Positions 17,937-26,996 of a DNA stretch of 64,000 nucleotides are shown piece by piece (the stretch's first letter is position 1; every line of letters begins with the position of its first letter). The notes below the pieces were generated by a model, which did no database searches, was not told the origin of the DNA, and saw nothing but the letters and a program-made list of their open reading frames with translations. Made by a program: the position numbers and the translations under genes. Source of the DNA: CAXBGS01 sp963975425. Lineage in GTDB: Bacteria > Planctomycetota > Planctomycetia > Pirellulales > Pirellulaceae. The stretch lies in the NCBI GenBank assembly GCA_963975425.1, contig CAXBGS010000005.1, positions 124,001-188,000 of the forward strand. Direction: 5' to 3'.

Positions 17937-17948
17937 TTACTTGATGCC
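17896..17948 (-). repeat. Stop-codon-spanning 14-bp tandem repeat (array B)
   Basis: On the minus strand, three units GGCATCAAGTAATCC, GCATCAAATAATTC and GCATCAAATCATTC follow one another. The first contains the last three codons and the TAA stop (Gly-Ile-Lys-stop) of the gene ending at 17937. Two copies follow downstream. Confidence 0.8.
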
Positions 17949-18626
17949 GTGCTTGCCGCTATCGGGGCGGGTGATGCGGGCAAAGATGTCATTCAAAATG
18001 ACTTGTTCGAGACTGGCGTCTCGGCCCAACGGGATCCAACCCAGCGTCTGCGGGCTGTCGTCATAGCCATTGCTGTTGCGAAGCAACGTACCATCATGCC
18101 GGCGAGTCGCCGTCGATTCGGTCGCGTACTGGCTGCGATCGGTGTCTTCGAGATCCTTTTGTACAATCACCTCGATCGTGTATGCCGCGCCTCGTGGGCG
18201 TACGTTGACGATGGCACGTCGACGGACCGACTGCAGCGTGCTTTGCAACCGCTCGAATCCGGGTGTGCTGTCTTTGCGCCAAGGCTCGAAGACCGAGCCT
18301 CCGATGCGATAGGCCGTTTCCAAACGACCATCAAGCACCATGCCACTGGAATTCTGTACCGGCTGTTCTCTAGCAACACGGAAGTAGTCGTCGACCGTAT
18401 CGACCACTTGTGACCAAACAAATTCATCTTGTGCCGGCGGCAATTCCAGCGGGTTCGGCACGTACGGTTGCTCGGTCCGCGTGGACAGTCGATACGAAAG
18501 CTGGCCACAACCACTCGCCATGACCGCGGTGAACAGCATCGCGACGATCCCGCCCACGGTGACAGCGTTGGCGCGACGCCTGTGGTTCCGATCGTCATGC
18601 TGCGTCTTGGGCACCACGGCATTCAT
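17937..18626 (-). CDS. Putative lipoprotein of unknown function
   Basis: A 229-residue protein with a basic N-terminus, a hydrophobic stretch and a lipobox-like ASGC, so it is probably lipid-anchored. The body has no recognised family. It includes TYRL-type and IGGSVFEPWRKDS segments and ends in SGKHGIK. The frame extends to 18707, but ATG at 18626 is chosen because it overlaps the foldase stop as TGATG, a classic translational-coupling junction. Being coupled to a periplasmic foldase suggests an envelope role. The gene end is part of a 14-bp tandem repeat. Confidence 0.75.
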   Translation of the reverse strand: MNAVVPKTQHDDRNHRRRANAVTVGGIVAMLFTAVMASGCGQLSYRLSTRTEQPYVPNPLELPPAQDEFVWSQVVDTVDDYFRVAREQPVQNSSGMVLDGRLETAYRIGGSVFEPWRKDSTPGFERLQSTLQSVRRRAIVNVRPRGAAYTIEVIVQKDLEDTDRSQYATESTATRRHDGTLLRNSNGYDDSPQTLGWIPLGRDASLEQVILNDIFARITRPDSGKHGIK

Positions 18627-19759
18627 CAATAGTTGTTCGCTCGCGGTCGCGTTGCGATTTGTGGCAGCGGTTTTGCGCCCGGAACATCGTCGGGAAAGAT
18701 CGACCAAACGGGGACACGCTCGCGCATCGATGCCATCGCCTTGCGTTCCGAATCCATGATCTTTTCTTTCTGCAGTTTTTCGCGAATCGCCTCTTGGACA
18801 TCTTTCAATGGCGTGATGCCTGCTTCTTTGCGATCCAAAATCCGCACGATGTGATAGCCCTGCTCGTCTTCGATAATCTGGCTCATCGCGTTCAGCGGCA
18901 ACGAAAATATCTGCTCGTCCAAAATCGTCGATGCCAACGCACCTTTGGTGGTCCAGTCGTGCAACCCGCCCTTGTCAGCGAATGGCCCCTGGCTTTTGTC
19001 ACGCGCGACCGCTTGAACGTTGCCGCCGAAATAGGCTTCACGCCCCATCGCCGAGATGGCGGCTTTGGCAGCTTGTTTGGATTCGAATCGACTGAACAAA
19101 ACGGTCAATTGTTCCCAGCGAGCCTGGGCGCTGTGTTGAAATTCGTCTTGATGATTGGTGTAGTACGCGACGATTTCTGCCACGGACACATGCGGTTCGC
19201 GTTCGACGTTGCTGCGAATGTACATATGTCCCAACATCGCGTCGACGAAATCGCGTCGGCGTGCGGCCAGCGAACTGCCCTCGGCTCTCAGCCGTTCGTC
19301 GAGTTCCGTCAAATCGTTGACTTCGTATTTCTCGATCAATTGATCGGCTTCGGTCTCGATGAACATCTGGCGGGCACGAGCCGACATCATTTCGCGTGCT
19401 TCGGCATGTTTTTCGGCGGCCTCAGTACCGACCTGATCCAACAAGAATGCTTCTCGCATCATTTTGCTTTGAATCGCTTGAGCCAACAGGCCGCGGATCA
19501 AATTCGTGCGGGCCATCTGCAATTGTTCCGGCGGGATCTTTTGCCCGGTCTTTTCCATGACCTGCTTGATGCGCGCATCGGCTTTGGGCTGCAGTTCTCC
19601 CAGCAGGATCGGCGACTCGCCTACCCTGGCGATCACGGATGCGGGATCGTCGGGCAGCTTCGGTAAATCGGTTGGCGCTCCACCCTGGCCGTTGGCGATT
19701 CCAAGTGGAATTGCAAACAACATCAACCAGAGGATGAGTCGATCGTGGCGCGGCGGCAT
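18626..19759 (-). CDS. Exported parvulin-type peptidyl-prolyl isomerase (SurA/PrsA-like)
   Basis: A 377-residue periplasmic foldase with signal peptide (PPRHDRLILWLMLFAIPLG). An N-terminal SurA-like chaperone helix region (ARVGESPILLGELQPKADARI, EQLQMARTNLIRGLLAQAIQSKM) is followed by a C-terminal parvulin domain with QGPFADKGGLHDWTTKGAL and IIEDEQGYHIVRILDRKEAG. It probably assists outer-membrane protein folding. The frame is open to 19903, but the ATG at 19759 starts the signal peptide and has AGGG six bases upstream. It overlaps the following lipoprotein gene by one base. Confidence 0.87.
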   Translation of the reverse strand: MPPRHDRLILWLMLFAIPLGIANGQGGAPTDLPKLPDDPASVIARVGESPILLGELQPKADARIKQVMEKTGQKIPPEQLQMARTNLIRGLLAQAIQSKMMREAFLLDQVGTEAAEKHAEAREMMSARARQMFIETEADQLIEKYEVNDLTELDERLRAEGSSLAARRRDFVDAMLGHMYIRSNVEREPHVSVAEIVAYYTNHQDEFQHSAQARWEQLTVLFSRFESKQAAKAAISAMGREAYFGGNVQAVARDKSQGPFADKGGLHDWTTKGALASTILDEQIFSLPLNAMSQIIEDEQGYHIVRILDRKEAGITPLKDVQEAIREKLQKEKIMDSERKAMASMRERVPVWSIFPDDVPGAKPLPQIATRPRANNY

Positions 19760-20148
19760 TCCTTGCCCTGCGAAAGGATGATTCGGAGTTTTCACGTTTG
19801 CTTCTAGCCAGTGACTCGACTCAGGCACAAGATCATTCCGCCGCCGCATGAGCATTCGGGCAAAGTTATTCTGACGGCGCTCCATGTGCGTGAAACAGTT
19901 CACGAGCGATGCTTAAGCTGAAATACGGCCGGTTGAATCGAAATGACACGGCTGCGAGCGACTGGCCACGGCATTGATCCGATACACTGACGCTCAATAC
20001 AGCGAGCAACATCGTTTGGGCGGGAGTCTGCGGATTTCTGAATTGCTGGAAATTTTCCGACATCGAAGTGCGGAATTCTTAGCAGTGGATCGAAGCGAAT
20101 GTTCGCAAGTTTCTTTTTCTTTTCAAACAGTAATGGCAGGGCTGAACA

Positions 20149-20784
20149 ATGGACGCGATGGATATTTTGGGTTCACTTCTTGGTGGCAAATCACAATCGA
20201 ACAGTCCGGGCGGAAACATCCTGAAAGATATTTTGGGCGGGATGGCCGGCAAAAAGTCGGCACCGCCACGCCGCGCCCCGGAACCGTCTTCGCAAAATCG
20301 CCCACGGACCATCGGCGGAGCTGCGAAAAGCCTGGAGGACTTGCTGGGAGTTTCCAACGACCATCATCGACAACGACAGCAAGCACCACAACAAGCTCCG
20401 CCGCCTCGCACACCGGAAGCGGAATCGATGAACGAACAGGCCGAAGTGCTTGTCCGCGCGATGGTCAACGCCGCCAAGGCCGATGGACAGGTCGATCAAG
20501 CTGAACAAGAAGCAATCTTAAAACGTTTGGAACATGTCAGTCAGACAGAGATCGATTTCTTGCGCGCCGAGTTCGCAAAAGACACCGACGTGCGTGACTT
20601 TGCTTGGTCGGTTCCGCTTGGATTGGAAGAACAGGTTTACACGATCTCGTTGTTGGCGATCGATTTGGATGAAAACAAAGAAGCGAACTATCTGGGCGAT
20701 CTCGCACACGGATTGCGCCTGGAACCGAAACGATGCAATGAGATTCATCAAAAGTACGGTGCGCCGGTTATTTTTCGCCAGTAG
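20149..20784 (+). CDS. DUF533 family protein (YebE-like, TerB-like fold)
   Basis: A 211-residue protein. The first half is Gly/Pro/Gln-rich (DILGSLLGG, GGNILKDILGGMAG). The second half is a DUF533 helical domain: EAESMNEQAEVLVRAMVNAAKADGQVDQAEQ, with the Asp-rich helix turn of TerB-like folds, then VPLGLEEQVYTISLLAIDLDENKEANYL. Members are often inner-membrane-associated and of unknown role. Downstream, TTCACAC (20787-20793) and GTGTGAA (20800-20806) form a seven-pair hairpin without a T-run. Confidence 0.88.
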   Translation: MDAMDILGSLLGGKSQSNSPGGNILKDILGGMAGKKSAPPRRAPEPSSQNRPRTIGGAAKSLEDLLGVSNDHHRQRQQAPQQAPPPRTPEAESMNEQAEVLVRAMVNAAKADGQVDQAEQEAILKRLEHVSQTEIDFLRAEFAKDTDVRDFAWSVPLGLEEQVYTISLLAIDLDENKEANYLGDLAHGLRLEPKRCNEIHQKYGAPVIFRQ

Positions 20785-20911
20785 AATTCACACCCGCATG
20801 TGTGAACGGTGTAAGCTAGCCTAGGCGACACGAAATCGGTTTCGTTTCATCAAGAATCCGATCCCACCGCGTGATCGCCGCACGCCCGCCTACGCTATCT
20901 CCTAAGCAAAC

Positions 20912-22132
20912 ATGAGCAAAGACACCGGCATTGCGCCACGACTTGTGTCGTTGGACACCTTTCGCGGTTTGGTCATGTGCATGCTTGCGGTCAACGGCTT
21001 TGCCGTCGCCTCGACGGCTCGCAAACTAGGCTTTGGCCCCACCGATGAAATTGAAACGAGCTATGGCCAGATGTGGCAATGGCTCGGTTTCCACAACAGC
21101 CATCCGGCTTGGAACAGCCAGTTCTATGTGATCGGTTGCTCGGTTTGGGATCTGATCCAACCGGCATTCATGTTCATGGTCGGCGTTGCGATGCCGTACT
21201 CATATGCCAGTCGGCGAAAACGCGGCGCCAGCAAAATCAACCTGAACAGTCACGCGTTGATTCGTGCGGTTGTATTGGTCTTGCTGGGCGTCTTCTTGGC
21301 ATCGCATCGAGCCGGCATCGAAAACAACCGGCTGCTGACAAACGTTCTGGCACAAATCGGGCTCGGATACTTCTTTGTGTTCCTGCTGCTCGATCGCAGC
21401 GCGAAAGTTCAAATCGCGGTCGGATCGGCCGTGCTGGTGGTCTATTGGGCATGGATGGCATTTTCACCGGCGCCCAACCCGCTGCCGGAACCTGCGGCGG
21501 AATCGATTCAGTCATTTCATGTGCTGGACCGTTTTGGACCACCGTTCGCGATCCTGACCAACAGCGCGGCGGACGTCGATGTCGCGCTGTACACGGTCTT
21601 GCACGGTGAAGAGATCGCGGCTCCTCACAAGGCGGGATACGCGACGCTGAATTTCATTCCCGCGGCGATTACGATTTTGATGGGCGTGCTTGCCGGATCA
21701 TTGCTGCGTGGCGAGGGCGACGAGTTAGGCAAATTAAAGCGATTGATTGTCGGCGGTATCATTTGCATGGCGATCGCCCTGATCGCAAGCTATACGGTTT
21801 GCCCGATCGTCAAACGCATCTGGACCCCCAGTTGGACGTTGTTCAGCGGTGCTTACATGTTATGGGCAACGGCACTGCTGTACTGGGTCGTCGACATCTT
21901 GGGCTTTAAAAAGTGGACGTTCCCGTTCGTGGTCGTCGGCATGAATTCGCTGGCGATTTACTTGATGTCGAGCCTGATGAAATCCTGGATCCTTGGCCTC
22001 TGGCAGACGTACCTTGGCAAAGACATCTTTGCCGGTCCGTACGGGCCTTCACTGCAAGCCGCTGCCCTCTTTTTGGTCCTCTGGCTGTTCTGCTTTTACC
22101 TGTACCGCAACAAGATTTTCTTTCGCATCTAA
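20912..22132 (+). CDS. HGSNAT/NagX-like transmembrane acyltransferase (DUF5009-like)
   Basis: A 406-residue multi-pass inner-membrane protein opening with LVSLDTFRGLVMCMLAVNG, the signature of the YeiB/NagX/HGSNAT group. In human heparan-alpha-glucosaminide N-acetyltransferase the active His lies in KHASWNG; the equivalent here is SHPAWNS with His64, followed by the expected WDLIQPAFMFMVGVAM. The family moves acetyl groups from cytosolic acetyl-CoA to glucosamine on the far side of the membrane. It is first in an operon, 15 bp ahead of an SGSH-like sulfatase. The substrate is inferred from this pairing. Confidence 0.87.
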   Translation: MSKDTGIAPRLVSLDTFRGLVMCMLAVNGFAVASTARKLGFGPTDEIETSYGQMWQWLGFHNSHPAWNSQFYVIGCSVWDLIQPAFMFMVGVAMPYSYASRRKRGASKINLNSHALIRAVVLVLLGVFLASHRAGIENNRLLTNVLAQIGLGYFFVFLLLDRSAKVQIAVGSAVLVVYWAWMAFSPAPNPLPEPAAESIQSFHVLDRFGPPFAILTNSAADVDVALYTVLHGEEIAAPHKAGYATLNFIPAAITILMGVLAGSLLRGEGDELGKLKRLIVGGIICMAIALIASYTVCPIVKRIWTPSWTLFSGAYMLWATALLYWVVDILGFKKWTFPFVVVGMNSLAIYLMSSLMKSWILGLWQTYLGKDIFAGPYGPSLQAAALFLVLWLFCFYLYRNKIFFRI

Positions 22133-22147
22133 GAACGAGTTTCACCC

Positions 22148-23653
22148 ATGAGAGAGTCCATCGTCCGTCGCATACAACTCGGATCGACACCGATGTGCAG
22201 AGCCCTTGCAATCATTCTGTCGCTGTCGGTGGGGCTCAGCATCACGTCACTATCGGCAAAGAACGTCGTCTTGCTGATTTCCGACAATCAGAATAAAGAC
22301 GACTGTGGATGCTACGGCAACTCGGTGGTTCAAACACCCAACATCGACCGACTTGCCAGTGAAGGCGTCCGCTTTTTGGATGCGTTCGCGACGACAGCAT
22401 CATGCGGACCAAGCCGTGCGGTGATTTACTCGGGGCTGCAGGTCCACGGGAATGGCCAGTACGGACATGGACACGGCACACACACCTATCGGATTCGTCC
22501 AAACGTAAAAACGGTTTTCAGGTTACTTGTCGATCGCGGATACAAAACGGCGCTGTTGGGCAAGCAACATACGACGCCCGAAGAAATGTATCCTTTCACC
22601 TTTAACCCCAAAGTCAGTGGCCGTGACGTCATTGGGCTAGCCGAGCACGCGAAACAGTTCATCGAATCATCCGGCGATTCGCCGTTCTTCCTGACCATTG
22701 GTTTCAGCGACCCACATCCGACTTCTCGTGATCGACCGGGATGGGGATTCCAACCGGGAAACCCGCTGCTGCCGGCAACGACCTATGATCCGGCCGACGT
22801 CATCATTCCGGGCTATCTGCCTGATCGTCCTGAGGTCCGGGAAGGCATCGCGGGCTATTATCAAGAGATCACGCGGCTCGATCATGGCATCGGTGAAGTC
22901 CTGAAAGTCTTGCAGCAAAGCGGCAAGGCCGATGACACCTTGGTCATCTTTACCAGCGACCATGGATCGTCAGAACCCGGCGCCATGGGCAATCACTATG
23001 AACCGGGCATTCAAGTTCCGATGATCGTCCGGCATCCCGGTGGTGTTGGAAATGGAACAACCAGCAAAGCACTGGTCACGCTGGCCGATATCACGCCCAC
23101 CATTTTAGATTGGACCGAGACCGCGCCGCCAAAGTATCCGCTGCACGGCCGCAGCTTTTTGCCAGTGCTGGGAAACGAGACTGCCGACGACTGGGATGAA
23201 GTCAAGCTGACGCATGTCGCGCACGAGGTCACGATGTATTACCCGATGCGTACGATCCGCAACCACCGCTACAAACTGATTTGGAATCTCATTTGGCGCA
23301 GCGAATATCCGCTGCCGATCGACACGCTAAGCCGAGCGACATGGCGAGAAACGATTCGTCGCGGTGACACGAAAATCGGCCCGCGGCCGATCAAAGATTT
23401 CTTGTTCCGCGACGAGGTGGAATTGTATGACCTGCAAAACGATCCGGACGAACTTCAAAACCTTGCCCACAGCGATCAACACGCCGACATTCGGCGCGAC
23501 CTGTCACTAAAACTGACCCATTGGCTCGAAGGCACGAACGACGAATGGCTGTTCCGCCATCGACTTCCTTTACCCGGCGAACCAGAATCGTTCAGCAGTC
23601 GCCAAAGTGTCTTTGATGAAACCGTCAAACAACAACGCGAAAAGGCAAAGTGA
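22148..23653 (+). CDS. Sulfatase, heparan N-sulfatase (SGSH)-like
   Basis: A 501-residue exported sulfatase with an N-terminal signal. The formylglycine motif C-x-P-S-R is at Cys86 (SCGPSRAVIYSG), so it needs oxidation of Cys86. The next blocks follow human SGSH closely in order: PNIDRLASEGVRFLDAFATT, NGQYGHGHGTH, GKQHTTPEEMYPFTF, SPFFLTIGFSDPHP and FTSDHGSSEPG. SGSH removes N-sulfate from glucosamine at heparan ends. One oddity is that the usual Asp-Asp metal pair near the start reads Asp46-Asn47. The stop overlaps the next gene by one base (TGATG). Confidence 0.92.
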   Translation: MRESIVRRIQLGSTPMCRALAIILSLSVGLSITSLSAKNVVLLISDNQNKDDCGCYGNSVVQTPNIDRLASEGVRFLDAFATTASCGPSRAVIYSGLQVHGNGQYGHGHGTHTYRIRPNVKTVFRLLVDRGYKTALLGKQHTTPEEMYPFTFNPKVSGRDVIGLAEHAKQFIESSGDSPFFLTIGFSDPHPTSRDRPGWGFQPGNPLLPATTYDPADVIIPGYLPDRPEVREGIAGYYQEITRLDHGIGEVLKVLQQSGKADDTLVIFTSDHGSSEPGAMGNHYEPGIQVPMIVRHPGGVGNGTTSKALVTLADITPTILDWTETAPPKYPLHGRSFLPVLGNETADDWDEVKLTHVAHEVTMYYPMRTIRNHRYKLIWNLIWRSEYPLPIDTLSRATWRETIRRGDTKIGPRPIKDFLFRDEVELYDLQNDPDELQNLAHSDQHADIRRDLSLKLTHWLEGTNDEWLFRHRLPLPGEPESFSSRQSVFDETVKQQREKAK

Positions 23654-25176
23654 TGAACAACGATCCCAACCATCCGTCATCGTCATCACGCCGCAACTTT
23701 ATCAAGTCGGCGTCGAAGAGCGCAACCGGTCTCGCAGCCGGTGCAGCAATCGTTCGTCAACATGCCACCTCGGCAAGAGCGGCCGAAAGTATCCCTGGTT
23801 CGAGTCAGCGGCTGCGCATCGGTGTCATTGGTGCCGGGCGACGCGGATTCGGCGCGCACATCCGAGCGCTCGTCAACCTGCGAGCATCGGGCACCAATAT
23901 TGACATCGCTGGCGTCAACGATGTGTTTAGTGTGTATCGCGATCGCGCCGTCGACTACATCAAAACCGAAACGGGCGTTCAGCCGAAAACCTATGTCGAC
24001 TATCGCGAGATGTTGGCCGATGAGTCGATCGACGCGGTAACGATCGGTACGCCGGATCATTGGCACGCCCTGCAGGCGATCGATGCGCTCAAGGCAGGCA
24101 AACATGTGTACTGCGAAAAACCGATGACACATACGGTCGAAGAAGGCCGAGAGGTCATTCAGGCGTGGCGTGACTCTGGGCTGGTGATGCAAGTCGGTGT
24201 TCAGTCCACCAGTTCGCCCGTTTGGGATGAGATTCGAGAGATGATCAATGACGGGAAACTTGGCAAGATTGTGCAGTTTCAAACCGAGTGTTCGCGCAAC
24301 TCGGCCGCTGGCATGTCGCGCCACAACGAGATCACGCCAGAGATGACACCCACGAACGTGGACTGGGACCGTTGGCTCGGCGTCGAACAAGGTTTGAATC
24401 CCAAACTCGAGTTCGATCGATCCACATTCGGCCAGTGGCGATGCTACTGGCCCTACGGTTACGGCATGTTTACCGACCTGTTTGTTCATCGCATCACGGG
24501 AATGCTCAAAGCGACCGGATTGCGTTATCCCGGCCGGGTGGTCGGTGGCGGTGGTATCTTTATGGAATATGACGATCGTGAAGTCACCGACGTGGCATCG
24601 CTGATCGCCGACTTTCATGAAGGCGTCCAGGCGATGGTTTGCAGCACGATGGTGTCGGAAGCATCCAAGATCGAGCACGTCATCCGAGGCCACCACGGCT
24701 CGATCACCGTCAGCAAGCCGACTTACGGATCAGGCCCCAAAGGATCGTTCGATTTCGTGCCCGAGCGGCCGCAAGTGACGGGGAACAGCAAGTTGAAACC
24801 GGAGCACTATGAACGAAGCTGCGCACGCAATTACAACGAAGAACACTTTCAAAACTTCATCGATGCGATCCAGCAGGGTGATCCGGGGGCCGTCAACAAC
24901 GATCCTGATCTGGCCGCGGCGGCAGTCATGATGGTGAACTTGGCGGTACGCAGCTACCGCGAAGGCAAAGTCTTTCAAATCGATCGCAGCGGCAAGGTTG
25001 CCGGCGGTGACGAATCATGGGCAAAGAACTGGGAAGCGATGTCCAAGGCGAAAGCGAAACCCCGACACGTCCCCGGCTGGCGTGCCGGCGACACCGGCAG
25101 CACGTTCACGCCGTTCCCCTATCAATCTCTCGCCGGGCCATGGAAAAACGGAACCGATCCCGCAAGCGGCAACTAA
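23653..25176 (+). CDS. Tat-exported Gfo/Idh/MocA family protein (oxidoreductase or GH109-like)
   Basis: A 507-residue protein with a Tat signal (SRRNFIKSASKSATGLAAGAA), a Rossmann dinucleotide motif IGVIGAGRRGFGAHI and the family block KAGKHVYCEKPMTHTVEEG. A C-terminal alpha/beta domain follows (MFTDLFVHRITGMLKATG). Tat export of a folded, NAD-bearing protein is typical of planctomycete Gfo/Idh/MocA and of GH109 glycosidases, which use NAD for glycoside cleavage. Which reaction applies is open. ATG at 23653 is preferred over an adjacent GTG at 23650. Its stop codon coupling to the sulfatase implies a shared pathway. Confidence 0.9.
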   Translation: MNNDPNHPSSSSRRNFIKSASKSATGLAAGAAIVRQHATSARAAESIPGSSQRLRIGVIGAGRRGFGAHIRALVNLRASGTNIDIAGVNDVFSVYRDRAVDYIKTETGVQPKTYVDYREMLADESIDAVTIGTPDHWHALQAIDALKAGKHVYCEKPMTHTVEEGREVIQAWRDSGLVMQVGVQSTSSPVWDEIREMINDGKLGKIVQFQTECSRNSAAGMSRHNEITPEMTPTNVDWDRWLGVEQGLNPKLEFDRSTFGQWRCYWPYGYGMFTDLFVHRITGMLKATGLRYPGRVVGGGGIFMEYDDREVTDVASLIADFHEGVQAMVCSTMVSEASKIEHVIRGHHGSITVSKPTYGSGPKGSFDFVPERPQVTGNSKLKPEHYERSCARNYNEEHFQNFIDAIQQGDPGAVNNDPDLAAAAVMMVNLAVRSYREGKVFQIDRSGKVAGGDESWAKNWEAMSKAKAKPRHVPGWRAGDTGSTFTPFPYQSLAGPWKNGTDPASGN

Positions 25177-25507
25177 CAAGAGAGAACACGTCAGCGACAA
25201 AGCCAATGAAACAAGACGTTCAGTTATCGGACGGTGCGGCACTGCGAAGCAATCGTTACCGTTCGGCGGGGCTTTCAGCTACCCACAGAGCTTGGGGCTT
25301 GTCGAAAAAGTTTGTTCTGCGGGCACGTCAATCCTGACACGTCCGATTGAAGCCACGACCTTTACACAATCTGCGGGTTGGTTCGTGACTGATACGTTGT
25401 ATTCGTTACATTGTCGAGGCTGTCACTTATTGACTTCGCGTTCGTTTGTAAATCACAATAGACGCAAAAACGTTTCAATGAAAACATTGGTATCCAAAGG
25501 CCGCACG
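25177..25507. other. Intergenic, 331 bp, AT-richer towards the right
   Basis: No gene, RNA or clear promoter is seen. The open frame that crosses this stretch is a read-in extension of the next gene. Base composition drops in GC from about 25320 onward and stays lower through the next gene. Confidence 0.4.
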
Positions 25508-26644
25508 ATGAATTTTCGATTTCTTTGTTTGCGGTGTATCGCGGTGATTCTCATTGTGAATCAACTGCTGAACGTCCTGGAAGATGGCGAAGTGTCAGCT
25601 CAATCCAGTTCAGATGTAATCGACTTGCTTGCTGAAAAATGGGAGCGGCAACGATTGGGTCTTGCGTCGGGAGAGCTTACGTTCTTTTCATTTGTCCAAC
25701 AGGCAGAATTACCTTTGTCAGATACCGCTTTTCTCTCTGCATTGATGGCGACAGACCTCAGCGACTCCAAGGAACGAGATAAGTTTGCAAGAATGTTAGT
25801 TCCAAGTCTGAACCCAGAACACGCTTCGGTTGGCGAAACTAAACTCGTATTTCGTGGCGATAGCGTATTCACGTCAGACTCTCATGACGTCGGCGATAGA
25901 ACGGTCGTGCAGGTCGGTGTCGACCAGATTGTTAAAAGGGAATATGGCTCGAGAGACCAAGTTGACTTGCTGCCAAGAGGAAACGCGGGTTTCAAACAGT
26001 TGAAGCTTGATGATATTCGGTATGTCCCAAGTCAAGGAAATGCCTCTAACTTCCGTGTTGCGGATTCTCTCGACACCAGCACCGGTGCAATAACGCTTGA
26101 AGCAAGTAGTTCAGGCAGGGGAAGGAGTACACATGCAATCTTGCTCGCCGATATCGAAACTGGATTCATTCGTCAATTCCGTGCCGATATAACGCGTACC
26201 GGACAAAGTGCCCCCTTCTTTACGAGGCTGGTTGTTCAGCAGAGGCCGCTTGAAGCATCCCCGGGAATCGTATTTCCTTCTATTTTCGTCGACGCAAGAT
26301 TCAGAAACAGCGAACTCGATTTCGTGCAATTTAGAGTCGTCCAGAACGCTGCGTTCAATCTGCCGATTGAGGAATCAGCTTTTGTCGTTCCGCTAAAAGC
26401 TGGGTCGGTCGTAGTCAACCAACGCGAAGACATCAACAATCCTGGCGTCGTAGTAGCGAAGACGGACGCTGACGATTCATTGCGTTTCGCGGACGAAACC
26501 GAAATGCGAAATACTGCTACTTCAGAAACAATCAAGGAGTCATCGAGTGGACGATTCTATTTTCTTGTCACCACTTTTGTGATGCTGGTTGCTCTGATGA
26601 TGGCATGGTTTTTTCTCTCAAAACGCGAAGGCGATAAACATTGA
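25508..26644 (+). CDS. Exported protein of unknown function, AT-rich, C-terminal membrane helix
   Basis: A 378-residue protein with an N-terminal signal (MNFRFLCLRCIAVILIVNQL), a large soluble domain and one C-terminal membrane helix (FYFLVTTFVMLVALMMAWFF) ending in KREGDKH. This suggests anchoring with the body outside the cytoplasm. No family is recognised; the beta-rich pattern and length recall lipoprotein-sensor-like folds, but this is not claimed. ATG at 25508 has AAAGG about seven bases upstream; another ATG at 25478 is possible. Codon use is visibly more AT-rich than its neighbours, so recent acquisition is plausible. Confidence 0.68.
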   Translation: MNFRFLCLRCIAVILIVNQLLNVLEDGEVSAQSSSDVIDLLAEKWERQRLGLASGELTFFSFVQQAELPLSDTAFLSALMATDLSDSKERDKFARMLVPSLNPEHASVGETKLVFRGDSVFTSDSHDVGDRTVVQVGVDQIVKREYGSRDQVDLLPRGNAGFKQLKLDDIRYVPSQGNASNFRVADSLDTSTGAITLEASSSGRGRSTHAILLADIETGFIRQFRADITRTGQSAPFFTRLVVQQRPLEASPGIVFPSIFVDARFRNSELDFVQFRVVQNAAFNLPIEESAFVVPLKAGSVVVNQREDINNPGVVVAKTDADDSLRFADETEMRNTATSETIKESSSGRFYFLVTTFVMLVALMMAWFFLSKREGDKH

Positions 26645-26789
26645 CAACTCAGTGCCTCCATCGCGGGAAATTGCATTCATGAACTTAGTAAAACAGCAAC
26701 TTGCGTCTAAATGCGTGTGACGGTGTCCGGAGCGAATCGTCGCTCGCAACTACCGCTGAGTCGTGGCAGATAGCCTCTTTCGCCATCTA

Positions 26790-26806
26790 TTTATACGCCG
26801 TATAAA
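26790..26806. promoter_or_regulatory. Perfect 17-bp palindrome, operator-like
   Basis: TTTATACG and CGTATAAA are exact inverted copies around one central C. Outside them CGCCA (26781-26785) and TGGCG (26817-26821), then AGATAGCC and GGTTATCT, continue the symmetry. This could be a dimeric regulator site or a cruciform/RNA hairpin. No T-run follows, so it is not an intrinsic terminator. Confidence 0.5.
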
Positions 26807-26960
26807 GTGGGTTATCTGGCGCATATGCATCAAACGGGAACGGGGTCTTATTGAGACCGACAACATTCGCCATTTACGTTCTTGTTGAAATTGGTCGACC
26901 GTCAGCTTTTCTTGGGCGATTCCAATGATGTTCGTGCGTATGTGTTTCTGTGGGGCAATC

Positions 26961-26996
26961 AAAAAAGGCCGGCGGCTTCGTAAGAAACCGCCGACC
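26961..26996 (-). terminator. Rho-independent terminator after the cysteine-rich gene
   Basis: On the minus strand a 13-pair GC-rich stem (GGTCGGCGGTTTC with GAAGCCGCCGGCC, two G-U pairs) closes a TTAC loop and is followed by six T. It lies 30 bases past the stop at 27027. Confidence 0.88.
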
